Below are positions 14,411-21,329 of a stretch of 21,329 nucleotides of DNA, piece by piece. Position numbers and translations under genes: made by a program. The notes under the pieces were generated by a model. It worked only from the letters and a program-made list of their open reading frames with translations, did not search any database and was not told the DNA's origin. The stretch spans positions 1 through 21,329 of the forward strand of contig NZ_CATWFF010000015.1 of assembly GCF_958350005.1 (NCBI RefSeq), given 5' to 3'. This DNA is from an uncultured Megasphaera sp. (GTDB lineage Bacteria; Bacillota; Negativicutes; Veillonellales; Megasphaeraceae). Each line of letters starts with the position of its first letter. The stretch's first letter is position 1.

Positions 14411-14875
14411 ATGGAAGAATTATGGCAAATTGAAGCCAATATTGATGACATGAATCCGCAGATTATGGAATACCTGTTCAGCCGTCTTCTGGAGTTTGGC
14501 GTCAACGACGTATGGGCCATGCCCATGATGATGAAAAAATGCCGCATGGCCTCCATGGTCTGCGTTTTGTGTCAGAAGGAACAGATCGACGGCGTCCTGG
14601 ACATTCTGTTTGCTGAAACGACATCTATTGGCGCCCGGTATTTCCCGGTACAGCGTCGTATTTGCGAGCGGACCATCCAGTCCGTTCGGATTGACGGCGA
14701 AGACATTCACTGCAAAATAAGCTCCTACGGCGGCAAGGTGACAAACATTTCCGCAGAATATGACGACTGCCGCCGGGCTGCGGCCAGGACGAAGCGGCCC
14801 GTCAAAGAATGGCAGAGACTAGCAAAGGAAGAGGCATATCGAAGGTATGGACATCCGATTACAACAGGCGATTGA
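14411..14875 (+). CDS. larC: Stand-alone C-terminal half of LarC (LarC2-like nickel insertion protein)
   Basis: This 154-residue protein matches only the C-terminal domain of LarC (DUF111), the CTP-dependent enzyme that inserts nickel into the pincer cofactor. Diagnostic segments are EANIDDMNPQIMEYLFSRLL near the N terminus, VWAMPMMMKKCRMASMVCVL, and ETTSIGARYFPVQRR, which correspond to the region after about residue 270 of a full-length LarC of roughly 400 residues. The N-terminal half (LarC1) is absent here. GAGGTGA (14399-14405) lies five bases before ATG 14411, so this is a genuine translation start and not a frameshift remnant; a GTG at 14402 is less likely. It follows larB by five bases and overlaps rnhC by 29 bases. 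Confidence 0.85.
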   Translation: MEELWQIEANIDDMNPQIMEYLFSRLLEFGVNDVWAMPMMMKKCRMASMVCVLCQKEQIDGVLDILFAETTSIGARYFPVQRRICERTIQSVRIDGEDIHCKISSYGGKVTNISAEYDDCRRAAARTKRPVKEWQRLAKEEAYRRYGHPITTGD

Positions 14876-15803
14876 ACGCATAAAACACAACCTCACTGAC
14901 GGCGGCCTGCGCTGCATCCGGGAAAAGGCGATTAATTACGGCTATCAGCTCGTATGCGCCCAGGGAGACGCAACGGCGACAGTCAATATTTATTACGGGA
15001 AAAAAGGGCTGTCTGTCGTCGTCCAGGGAAAAGACGGCGCTGTAAAGCAGAAGGCTGCCGCATTGGCTGCCGGAACGAAAGCCGTAGCAGCCAGTCCGGG
15101 AAAAAAGATTTCCTCACCCGTACAGACAGAAGAAGACCAGATTCGGCCTGACGGCATAACTGCCTGGATGGGCTGCGATGAGTCGGGAAAAGGCGATGTT
15201 TTCGGCCCCCTGGCCGGGGCTGCCTGCCTCCTTCATACCGATGAAGAACAGGAACTGCGCAGTCTTGGCGTCTGTGACAGCAAGGCCCTGACTGATTCGG
15301 TCATTGCCGACCTGGCGGCGCAGATCAAAAAACGCCTCGGCAGCCGCTGTATTACGACGGTGTACATGCCGGAAGAATACAATGCGCGTTATGAGGCCCT
15401 GAAACAGCAGAAGAAAAACCTGAATCATCTCCTGGGCGGCCTCCATGGGTATAACATCCGCACGCTATTGTCAAAACACGAATGTCCATGTATAATAGTC
15501 GATAAGTTCGGAAAACCGGAGTACGTCTTAAACGAACTGGGTAATGTCCCGGCATCGCATCAGGTCATACAGGTGCCGCGGGGCGAACGGGATACGGCAG
15601 TAGCAGCCGCTTCCATCCTGGCCCGGCAGGCCTTTGTAGACGGCATGGCGGCGCTGGAATCCCGGTACGGCATGTCCTTTCCCAAAGGGGCCTATCTGGG
15701 CGTGGCCGCGGCGATTCGGCAGTTCCGCAGTCACTTCGGCGACGCAGAACTGCGCGGTGCAGGCAAGCTGAACTTTAAAAATTTTGATTTTTTGCGGGGA
15801 TGA
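14847..15803 (+). CDS. rnhC: Ribonuclease HIII
   Basis: RNase HIII degrades RNA in RNA:DNA hybrids in the cytosol. The N-terminal third (about residues 1-85) fits the TBP-like substrate-binding domain that distinguishes HIII from HII. The catalytic domain shows GCDESGKGDVFGPL with the acidic motif DESGKGD at 111-117, CDSKALTD (143-150, Asp 144), Asp 219 in VDKF, and AAASILAR at 253-260. The length of 318 residues matches the family. The ATG has AAGG close upstream and GAGG further away; the 5' end overlaps larC by 29 bases. There is no obvious functional link to larBC, so the arrangement is probably just a compact operon. Confidence 0.92.
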   Translation: MDIRLQQAIERIKHNLTDGGLRCIREKAINYGYQLVCAQGDATATVNIYYGKKGLSVVVQGKDGAVKQKAAALAAGTKAVAASPGKKISSPVQTEEDQIRPDGITAWMGCDESGKGDVFGPLAGAACLLHTDEEQELRSLGVCDSKALTDSVIADLAAQIKKRLGSRCITTVYMPEEYNARYEALKQQKKNLNHLLGGLHGYNIRTLLSKHECPCIIVDKFGKPEYVLNELGNVPASHQVIQVPRGERDTAVAAASILARQAFVDGMAALESRYGMSFPKGAYLGVAAAIRQFRSHFGDAELRGAGKLNFKNFDFLRG

Positions 15804-15807
15804 CGAG

Positions 15808-16656
15808 ATGAACAGAGTAATTATCAATGCCGATGATTTCGGAATCCATACAGAAGTGAACCAGGGAATTATAGAAGGATTTCAGCACGGCGTGCTGACC
15901 AGCACGTCACTCCTGGCGTCGGGTCCGGCCTTTGAAGAAGCTGTGGCCCTGGCCAAAGCCTGTCCCAAACTGGGCATAGGCATTCATTTATGCCTTGTCG
16001 GCAGCCTGCCGACGGTCCTGTCGCCCAGAGAAGTGCCGACTTTGGTCAATGCCGACGGTCTCGTGCCGGAAAGTTATGCTGAATTCATGAAAAAAGCCTG
16101 GACCGGCAAGATCGATTACGGTCAGGTCTATGATGAACTGGACGCGCAGATCGAAAAAATCATGGCCACAGGCCTGGCCATTACCCATATTGACAGCCAC
16201 CAGCACCTGCACATGCTGCCGCAGATATGGCGCATTGTACAGGTCCTGATGAAGAAGTACCGTCTCCACCGCCTGCGCGTTCCCAGGGAAGCCTATACGT
16301 TCAAAGTCATGACGGCCAGTCCTGTCCGCCTTCTCGGCCGGGACGGACTGACGTACCTGGCGAAGAAAGTCATACCTGACGTGAAGCGCCTCCATTTTAC
16401 GGCGACTGATTATTTCTGGGGCATGATTGACGGCGGCCATATGACGACGGCCAATCTGGCCTATATCCTGCGGAACCTGCCTTTCGGCGTCCATGAAATC
16501 ATGATGCATCCCGGCCGCAGTACGGCTGTGCTGGCCCGGCAGTTTTCCTGGGGCTATCACTGGGAAGAAGAGCTGCAGGCCCTGGTATCTCCGGAAATAC
16601 GCCAGCTGGCAGAGAAAAAGCAAATCGAGTTTATCAACTACGGCCAGCTTCCGTAA
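15808..16656 (+). CDS. ChbG/YdjC family carbohydrate deacetylase
   Basis: Members remove acetyl groups from N-acetylated sugars such as chitobiose or from cell-surface lipid-linked sugars, using a metal ion. The N-terminal VIINADDFGIHTEVN carries the metal-site Asp pair (9, 10), and HIDSHQHLHMLPQIW carries the histidines (131, 133, 135). EIMMHPGRS towards the C terminus is also a family hallmark. I start at ATG 15808, seven bases after GGGGA (15796-15800), giving 282 residues; an upstream TTG at 15784 is unlikely. It lies four bases after rnhC. The substrate cannot be told; the adjacent epimerase suggests surface glycan or hopanoid/lipid sugar modification (inference). Confidence 0.88.
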   Translation: MNRVIINADDFGIHTEVNQGIIEGFQHGVLTSTSLLASGPAFEEAVALAKACPKLGIGIHLCLVGSLPTVLSPREVPTLVNADGLVPESYAEFMKKAWTGKIDYGQVYDELDAQIEKIMATGLAITHIDSHQHLHMLPQIWRIVQVLMKKYRLHRLRVPREAYTFKVMTASPVRLLGRDGLTYLAKKVIPDVKRLHFTATDYFWGMIDGGHMTTANLAYILRNLPFGVHEIMMHPGRSTAVLARQFSWGYHWEEELQALVSPEIRQLAEKKQIEFINYGQLP

Positions 16657-16682
16657 AACTGACCGGCAATAGGGAGTGAAGA

Positions 16683-17615
16683 ATGTTGAATATTTTAGTA
16701 ACTGGCGGCGCCGGATTTATCGGCTCTCATCTCGTAGACGCCCTCATAGACGGCGGCCATACGGTGACAGTTGTCGACAACCTCAGTACGGGAAACAGGG
16801 CGTACGTCCATAAACAGGCCGCCTTTTATGAGCTGGATATCCGCCATGCCCGGGAACTGGAAGACGTATTTGCCCGGTCATCCTTTGACATCGTATTCCA
16901 TGAAGCGGCACAGACTCTGGTTCCCTATTCCATGGAACACCCGAAAGAAGATGCAGATCTCAATATTATGGGCCTGCTCAATGTTCTGGAACTGTGCCGG
17001 AAATACGCCGTAAAGAAAATCATCTTTTCCTCATCTGCTGCCGTATACGGCGACAACGACAGCGTGCCTATTGCCGAAGACACGCTCCTTCGGCCGACGT
17101 CATTTTACGGACTGACCAAGATGACGGCAGAAAAATATATTCAAATGTATCATGATGTATTTGGCCTGCCCTATGCCATTCTCCGCTATTCCAACGTCTA
17201 TGGCGAACGGCAGGGAAGCCATGGCGAAGGCGGCGTCGTATACGTATTTTCCAAAGCCCTGGCCCGGGGCATGGCCATGACGATCTTCGGCGACGGCGAG
17301 CAGACCCGCGACTTTGTCTACGTAAAAGATGTCGTACAGGCCAATATCGCCGCCATGGGCAGCCAGATTCCGTCTGATATATACAACATCAGCACCAATA
17401 TTGAAACGACTGTCAATGCCCTGAAAGAGATTCTGGTATATTTTTCACAGCTCTCTGCCGTCGTTTCGTACGCCGATGCCCGTCCCGGCGATATTTACCG
17501 GTCGGCCCTGAACAATGACAAGGCCAGGCAGGTTCTCCAGTGGCGGCCGAAGACGAAGTTCATCGAAGGGCTGCGGGCGACGCTGGATTATTTTTCAGAG
17601 GAGGAAAGCCAATGA
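16683..17615 (+). CDS. NAD-dependent sugar-nucleotide epimerase/dehydratase
   Basis: An extended short-chain dehydrogenase of 310 residues. The NAD-binding TGGAGFIGSH is at 7-16, FSSSAAVYGD carries the catalytic serines around 116-118, and the catalytic YGLTK has Tyr 142 and Lys 146. RYSNVYGERQ and GDGEQTRDFVYVKDV are typical of UDP-glucose/UDP-GlcNAc 4-epimerases. It could act as a GalE-type UDP-glucose 4-epimerase, but substrate choice is not certain, so no symbol is given. AGGGAG (16671-16676) lies a few bases before the ATG. The 3' end overlaps the ACT-domain gene as ATGA. Confidence 0.9.
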   Translation: MLNILVTGGAGFIGSHLVDALIDGGHTVTVVDNLSTGNRAYVHKQAAFYELDIRHARELEDVFARSSFDIVFHEAAQTLVPYSMEHPKEDADLNIMGLLNVLELCRKYAVKKIIFSSSAAVYGDNDSVPIAEDTLLRPTSFYGLTKMTAEKYIQMYHDVFGLPYAILRYSNVYGERQGSHGEGGVVYVFSKALARGMAMTIFGDGEQTRDFVYVKDVVQANIAAMGSQIPSDIYNISTNIETTVNALKEILVYFSQLSAVVSYADARPGDIYRSALNNDKARQVLQWRPKTKFIEGLRATLDYFSEEESQ

Positions 17616-18061
17616 AAGAGGAGCACAATTACAGATTTTTCTTAGTCCGCGAAGACATCCTGCCGGAAGCGATTAAAAAGACCATTAAAGTAAAGGAACT
17701 GCTGAAGCTGCAGAAAAAACGGACTATTAACGATGCCGTCCGCTCTATGGACCTCAGCCGCAGCGCCTATTATAAATATAAAGACTACGTCTTTCCATTT
17801 CACGATGTGACGCAGGGAAAAATCGTCACCATTTCCCTGATGATTCTGGACAAACGGGGGGAATTGTCGCAGGTACTGAGCACCATTGCCAACAGCAACG
17901 GCAGCATCCTGACGATTAACCAGGGGATTCCCCTGCAGGGCATTGCCGACGTCAGCATTTCCATTGAAACGAAGGAAATGACGACGCCCGTCGATGACCT
18001 GATTAAGGCGCTGGAAAAACTGTCTGGCGTTCATAAAGTGGAAATTATCGGTCAGGCGTAA
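17612..18061 (+). CDS. UPF0735 ACT domain-containing protein
   Basis: A 149-residue protein. The N-terminal half (about 1-60) contains FFLVREDILPEAIKKTIKVKE and TINDAVRSMDLSRSAYYKYKD, a helix-turn-helix-like region typical of UPF0735. The C-terminal half (about 68-149) is an ACT domain, which usually binds an amino acid. The Bacillus member (PheB) sits in a hom-thr/phe context, and here it lies directly before hom, so a regulatory role in aspartate-family or aromatic amino acid synthesis is plausible but unproven. AGGAGG seven to nine bases before ATG 17612 and the ATGA overlap with the epimerase fix the start; an upstream extension to 17540 lies inside the epimerase gene and is rejected. Confidence 0.9.
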   Translation: MKEEHNYRFFLVREDILPEAIKKTIKVKELLKLQKKRTINDAVRSMDLSRSAYYKYKDYVFPFHDVTQGKIVTISLMILDKRGELSQVLSTIANSNGSILTINQGIPLQGIADVSISIETKEMTTPVDDLIKALEKLSGVHKVEIIGQA

Positions 18062-18087
18062 AATCTATTATACGAAGGGGAATGAAC

Positions 18088-19374
18088 ATGAAACAGGTAT
18101 CTATTGCGTTATTAGGTTGCGGTACAGTAGGGAAAGGCGTTATCGACTTATTGGCCATGAACGGCCCGATTATTGAAGAACAGCTGGATACGAAAATTCA
18201 TATCAAGCGCGTTCTCGTTCGTGATGTACAGAAATATGCACAAATCGGCTTGCCTGCAGAAATTGAACTGACAGACAAGTTTTCCGATATTATTGACGAC
18301 GATGAAATTGAAATCGTCGTAGAAGTCATGGGCAGCGCCGATTTTGCCAAGGGCTGCATTGAACAGTGCTTTAAGAAGGGAAAAAACGTGGTCAGTGCCA
18401 ATAAGGATCTCATTGCCGATTACGGTATTCCCCTGCTGAAGCTGTCAAAACAGCACAACGTGGACTTTCAGTTTGAAGCCAGCGTAGCCGGCGGCATTCC
18501 CATTGTACGGACCATGTACTCGTCGTTCAACAGCAATACGATCGAAGAAATTATCGGCATTATGAACGGCACGACCAACTACATCCTGTCGAATATGACC
18601 GAAACGGGCATGTCCTATGAAAAGGCTCTGAAAGAAGCACAGGAAAAGGGCTATGCCGAAGCCGATCCGACCAATGACGTCAGCGGCTATGATGCAGCCC
18701 GCAAGATTGCCATTCTGGCCACTTTGGGCTTCCATTCTGCCGTTACCTTCAACGACGTACACGTCGAAGGCATTGAATCCATTTCCCAGGAAGACATTCA
18801 GCATGCCAGGGAAATGGGCTATGTCATCAAGCTGCTGGCCATTGCCCGCCAGGATAAAGACGGCATTTCCCTCAATGTTCATCCCAGCTTCATCCGCAAG
18901 GGCCATCCGCTGGCCAATGTGGGCGGTGCCTACAATGCCGTGTACGTCCGCGGCAACTGCGTAGGCGACGTCATGCTCTACGGCCAGGGTGCAGGGGCTC
19001 TGCCGACTGCCAGCGCCGTTGTCAGCGACGTCATGAATGTCATTCTCCACTTTAACATCAATATTACAGGGCAGCGTGATTTCGTATGGCACAAAGCCGT
19101 CCTGAAACCGCAGCAGGACATTTGCGCGCCTTATTACCTGCGCATGGTCGTTGCCAACGCGCCTGGCGTACTGTCCAGCATTTCCCATGTCCTGGCAGAA
19201 AACAATATCAGCATTCGTTCCCTGATTCAGAAAGATGAAACTGCAGAAATTGCGGAAATCGTCATCCTGGTAGACAGCTCCGCCAGCGGCCTCGTCCAGG
19301 ACTCCATCAAGAAGATGGAAGCCCTGCCCTGTGTCCGGAAAGTTGCCAATGCTATTCGCGTAATTGAGGTGTAA
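18088..19374 (+). CDS. hom: Homoserine dehydrogenase
   Basis: Hom reduces aspartate semialdehyde to homoserine with NAD(P)H, the branch point to threonine and methionine. The N-terminal Rossmann fold has LLGCGTVGKGV (8-18), followed by VSANKDLIA with Lys 106, the substrate domain with GIMNGTTNYILSNM and AEADPTNDVSGYDAARK, and a C-terminal ACT domain (about 349-428, YYLRMVVANAPGVLSSISHV) for feedback control, usually by threonine. ATG 18088 lies seven bases after AAGGGG (18075-18080); ATG 18082 is too close to that site. The length of 428 residues is typical of the monofunctional enzyme. Confidence 0.96.
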   Translation: MKQVSIALLGCGTVGKGVIDLLAMNGPIIEEQLDTKIHIKRVLVRDVQKYAQIGLPAEIELTDKFSDIIDDDEIEIVVEVMGSADFAKGCIEQCFKKGKNVVSANKDLIADYGIPLLKLSKQHNVDFQFEASVAGGIPIVRTMYSSFNSNTIEEIIGIMNGTTNYILSNMTETGMSYEKALKEAQEKGYAEADPTNDVSGYDAARKIAILATLGFHSAVTFNDVHVEGIESISQEDIQHAREMGYVIKLLAIARQDKDGISLNVHPSFIRKGHPLANVGGAYNAVYVRGNCVGDVMLYGQGAGALPTASAVVSDVMNVILHFNINITGQRDFVWHKAVLKPQQDICAPYYLRMVVANAPGVLSSISHVLAENNISIRSLIQKDETAEIAEIVILVDSSASGLVQDSIKKMEALPCVRKVANAIRVIEV

Positions 19375-19379
19375 TCGAA

Positions 19380-20297
19380 ATGACCAAACAACTGCATGTA
19401 CAAGTGCCGGCTACGTCGGCTAACTTAGGTTCCGGTTTTGATGCCGTCGGCATTGCGCTGAACTATTTTAACGATCTCTACTTTACAGAAGACGAACACA
19501 AAGATTCCATTACTATTGAACTGGAAGGAATAGGACAGGATACGATTCCCAGGGATTTCAATACCAATCTCGTCGGCCGGGCCATGAAGGCCGTAGCCGT
19601 ACGGAACCGCAAGAAACTGCCCAAAGGCGGCACCCTGCGCCTGGTCAACCGCATTCTGCCGAGCCGCGGCATGGGCAGCAGCTCTGCCGCCCTCGTCGGC
19701 GGCATTCTCCTGGGCAATGCCCTGACGGACTCCAAAATGAGCCTGGACGACATGCTGACCCTGGCAACGGTCATGGAAGGCCATCCGGATAACGTAGCGC
19801 CGGCCCTGTGCGGCGGCCTGTCCGTTTCCATCATGGTCGACGGCCGGACCATGACCAACTCCATTCCCATCGGCGACGACCTGTCCTTTGTGACCGTCAG
19901 CCCGGATATTGAAGTATCGACGGAAAAAGCCCGCGAAGCCCTGCCGAAGACCATCGATTATCAGAGTGCCGTCTTCAACGTCAGCCGCGTCAGCTTCCTC
20001 GTATCGGCACTGTTTACGAAGCAGTATGACCGCCTGAAATACGGTCTTCAGGACCGCCTCCATGTACCGTACCGCATTCGCCTCATTCCCGGCGGCGAAC
20101 AGGTCCTCAATGCTGCTGATAAAGCCGGCGCCCTGGGCGCTACCATCAGCGGCTCCGGCTCGACGCTCATCGCCTTTGCCACGAGCAACGAAGTGCAGAT
20201 TATGGATGCCATGATTGAGGCTTTCCAGTCTCACGGCGTAGAAGCAGAAGGCCATATCCTCAAATGCTGTAATCACGGAGCGCGGTTCGTCGAATGA
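19380..20297 (+). CDS. thrB: Homoserine kinase
   Basis: ThrB phosphorylates homoserine to O-phosphohomoserine, the substrate of threonine synthase. The GHMP-kinase signature is present: VPATSANLGSGFDAVGIAL at the N terminus, the ATP-binding LPSRGMGSSSAALVGGI at 93-109, and the C-terminal GATISGSGSTLIAF. The length of 305 residues is standard. GAGGTG (19366-19371) inside the end of hom lies eight bases before the ATG. Threonine synthase (thrC) does not follow; nudC does. Confidence 0.96.
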   Translation: MTKQLHVQVPATSANLGSGFDAVGIALNYFNDLYFTEDEHKDSITIELEGIGQDTIPRDFNTNLVGRAMKAVAVRNRKKLPKGGTLRLVNRILPSRGMGSSSAALVGGILLGNALTDSKMSLDDMLTLATVMEGHPDNVAPALCGGLSVSIMVDGRTMTNSIPIGDDLSFVTVSPDIEVSTEKAREALPKTIDYQSAVFNVSRVSFLVSALFTKQYDRLKYGLQDRLHVPYRIRLIPGGEQVLNAADKAGALGATISGSGSTLIAFATSNEVQIMDAMIEAFQSHGVEAEGHILKCCNHGARFVE

Positions 20298-21127
20298 TTC
20301 AGGATATTGGCGCTCACACGTACCATGTCGAATATGCCCCTGTTCCCCTGCAGGACGATAGCATCATTCTGGCGTATCAGGGCCGGAAGGTTCTGGCCGC
20401 CGTCGAAGGGGACACGAAGCGCTTTACCTATCCGCGCTATGCCGACCTGCGCCATCTTCTCCCGCCGGAGCAGTGCCGCTGGCTCTTCCGGGAAGATGAG
20501 GAACAGTATTTTCTGGCTCAGACCGACGTGCCCGAAGAAGGGCCGTTCCGCTACGTGTCCATTAACTTCATGCGCGCCGCCAGGCCCCGCTTTCAGGCCT
20601 TTGCCGGCGTAGCCGGTCTGTCCCTCTGCGGCTGGTACCGCAATCATCAGTTCTGCGGCCATTGCGGCCGGCCCATGGCTCACAGCGAGACGGAACGGAT
20701 GGTATACTGTCAGCACTGCCACACCATGATCTATCCGCGTATCTGTCCGGCCGTCATCGTCGCTGTCCGTAATGGAGACAAGCTTCTCGTTTCCAAGTAT
20801 GCCGGCCGGGAGTATACCCGTATTGCCCTGCTGGCAGGCTTTGCCGAGCTTGGCGAAACTATTGAGCAGACAGTCCATCGGGAAGTGATGGAAGAAGTAG
20901 GCATTAAAGTCAGGAATCTGCAGTTTTACAAAAGCCAGCCCTGGTGCTTTACAGATACCCTGCTGTTTGGCTTTTTCTGCGACCTCGACGGCAGTGATGC
21001 CCTCCGCGTCGACCATAAGGAGCTCTCCATGGCCCAGTGGATGGACCGCAAAGACCTGCCAGACGACCCGGAACAGGCCAGCCTGACCATGGAAATGATG
21101 ACCTTGTTTAAAGAAGGAAAATGGTAA
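20294..21127 (+). CDS. nudC: NAD(+) diphosphatase, NudC-type Nudix hydrolase
   Basis: NudC-type enzymes hydrolyse NAD(H) to NMN(H) and AMP and in some bacteria remove NAD caps from RNA. The 277-residue protein shows the zinc ribbon with Cys 121, 124, 139 and 142 (FCGHCGRP, VYCQHC), then a perfect Nudix box from Gly 172 to Ile 194, then YKSQPW at 202-207. The usual NudC array after SQPW (SQPWPFPxS) is only partly kept: it continues as CFTDT. The ATG overlaps the thrB stop as ATGA, and no good ribosome site is visible, so translation is probably coupled to thrB. Last gene of the cluster. Confidence 0.9.
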   Translation: MIQDIGAHTYHVEYAPVPLQDDSIILAYQGRKVLAAVEGDTKRFTYPRYADLRHLLPPEQCRWLFREDEEQYFLAQTDVPEEGPFRYVSINFMRAARPRFQAFAGVAGLSLCGWYRNHQFCGHCGRPMAHSETERMVYCQHCHTMIYPRICPAVIVAVRNGDKLLVSKYAGREYTRIALLAGFAELGETIEQTVHREVMEEVGIKVRNLQFYKSQPWCFTDTLLFGFFCDLDGSDALRVDHKELSMAQWMDRKDLPDDPEQASLTMEMMTLFKEGKW

Positions 21128-21134
21128 GATATGT

Positions 21135-21173
21135 AAAATGCCCGCTGCAGCAGCGTCTGCGGAGGGCATTTTT
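21135..21173 (+). terminator. Terminator after nudC
   Basis: AAAATGCCC pairs with GGGCATTTT, and the stem continues inward after one G-A mismatch with C-G, T-G and GCAG/CTGC around the loop CAGCGT. The descending arm ends in T (21169-21173). It closes the larB-nudC cluster eight bases after the nudC stop codon. Nothing supportable was found from 21174 to 21329 apart from a weak TTGAAA at 21291 without a convincing -10. Confidence 0.85.
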
Positions 21174-21329
21174 GATAAAGAGCTGCTTTGTCTGTTATAT
21201 AGCAGGATAGGCGAAAAAATCTGCAGCAAAGAGCCTTTTCCAGATCATAAAAGGGCGTCCTGAAACATAAGCAGGCCCAATATCGGACGATTGAAAAATC
21301 TTTTTTGGATATGTATCTGTATATACGGC

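Noticed and set aside
18043..18072. Possible promoter (TATTAT at 18066-18071) before hom
   Set aside because: No acceptable -35 hexamer at 16-18 bases upstream and no extended -10; the gene is most simply read from the upstream operon.
19425..20276. 283-codon minus-strand open frame opposite thrB
   Set aside because: Shadow of thrB, which carries all GHMP kinase motifs; the antisense product is low in complexity.
20273..21229. 318-codon minus-strand open frame opposite nudC
   Set aside because: It mirrors the well-supported nudC gene and shows no recognisable domain; long antisense frames are common in GC-richer genes.
21174..21329. Possible start of another promoter (TTGAAA at 21291) at the right edge
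   Set aside because: The best -10 at correct spacing is only TATCTG and the window ends; too weak to call.

Overview
The window is about 21.3 kb of compact bacterial chromosome. Every convincing gene lies on the + strand. Gene content and order point to a Firmicute with a diderm-type lineage, most likely a Negativicute (Veillonellales, Megasphaera-like). The evidence is an IspH enzyme fused to ribosomal protein S1, RNase Y, RNase HIII, the ScpAB condensin accessories, an UPF0735 ACT protein next to hom, and a moderately high GC content with strong AGGAGG ribosome sites. The genus is an inference; the sequence holds no 16S gene. I see no mobile element, phage gene, CRISPR array or large repeat.

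Layout. Positions 1-297 are intergenic: a leftward extended -10, then two near-consensus tandem sigma70 promoters and an intrinsic terminator, all upstream of rny (RNase Y, 298-1833). A terminator follows rny. A five-gene tRNA cluster (Asp, Phe, Gly, Cys, Leu; 1997-2423) has its own promoter and terminator. From 2483 a promoter drives a tightly overlapping operon: scpA, scpB, rluB, a BaiN/HI0933-type flavoprotein, cmk, plsC and the ispH-rpsA fusion, closed by a strong terminator at 9138-9170. Next come der and plsY with a 4-nt overlap, then a promoter at 11151-11178 for rsmD, coaD and a small coiled-coil gene. After a long hairpin (12750-12781) there is a second dense cluster: a TrmH/SpoU RNA methyltransferase, larB, a stand-alone larC C-terminal half, rnhC, a ChbG/YdjC deacetylase, a sugar-nucleotide epimerase, an ACT-domain protein, hom, thrB and nudC, ended by a terminator at 21135-21173. 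The last 156 bases hold no gene that I can support.

How it works together. The first operon mixes chromosome segregation (ScpAB), rRNA modification and ribosome assembly (RluB, S1, Der), nucleotide supply (Cmk) and membrane lipid synthesis (PlsC, PlsY), which is typical housekeeping. RsmD and CoaD add 16S methylation and coenzyme A synthesis. The second cluster joins nickel-pincer cofactor synthesis (LarB and half of LarC, normally for lactate racemase), RNA:DNA hybrid removal, carbohydrate modification and the homoserine/threonine branch (Hom, ThrB; no thrC here).

The points most worth a second look are the split larC with no LarC1 half nearby, the signals for separate expression of S1 from inside the ispH-rpsA fusion (internal promoters in an AT-rich patch plus an in-frame Shine-Dalgarno/ATG at the domain border), and the promoter-plus-terminator leader in front of rny.
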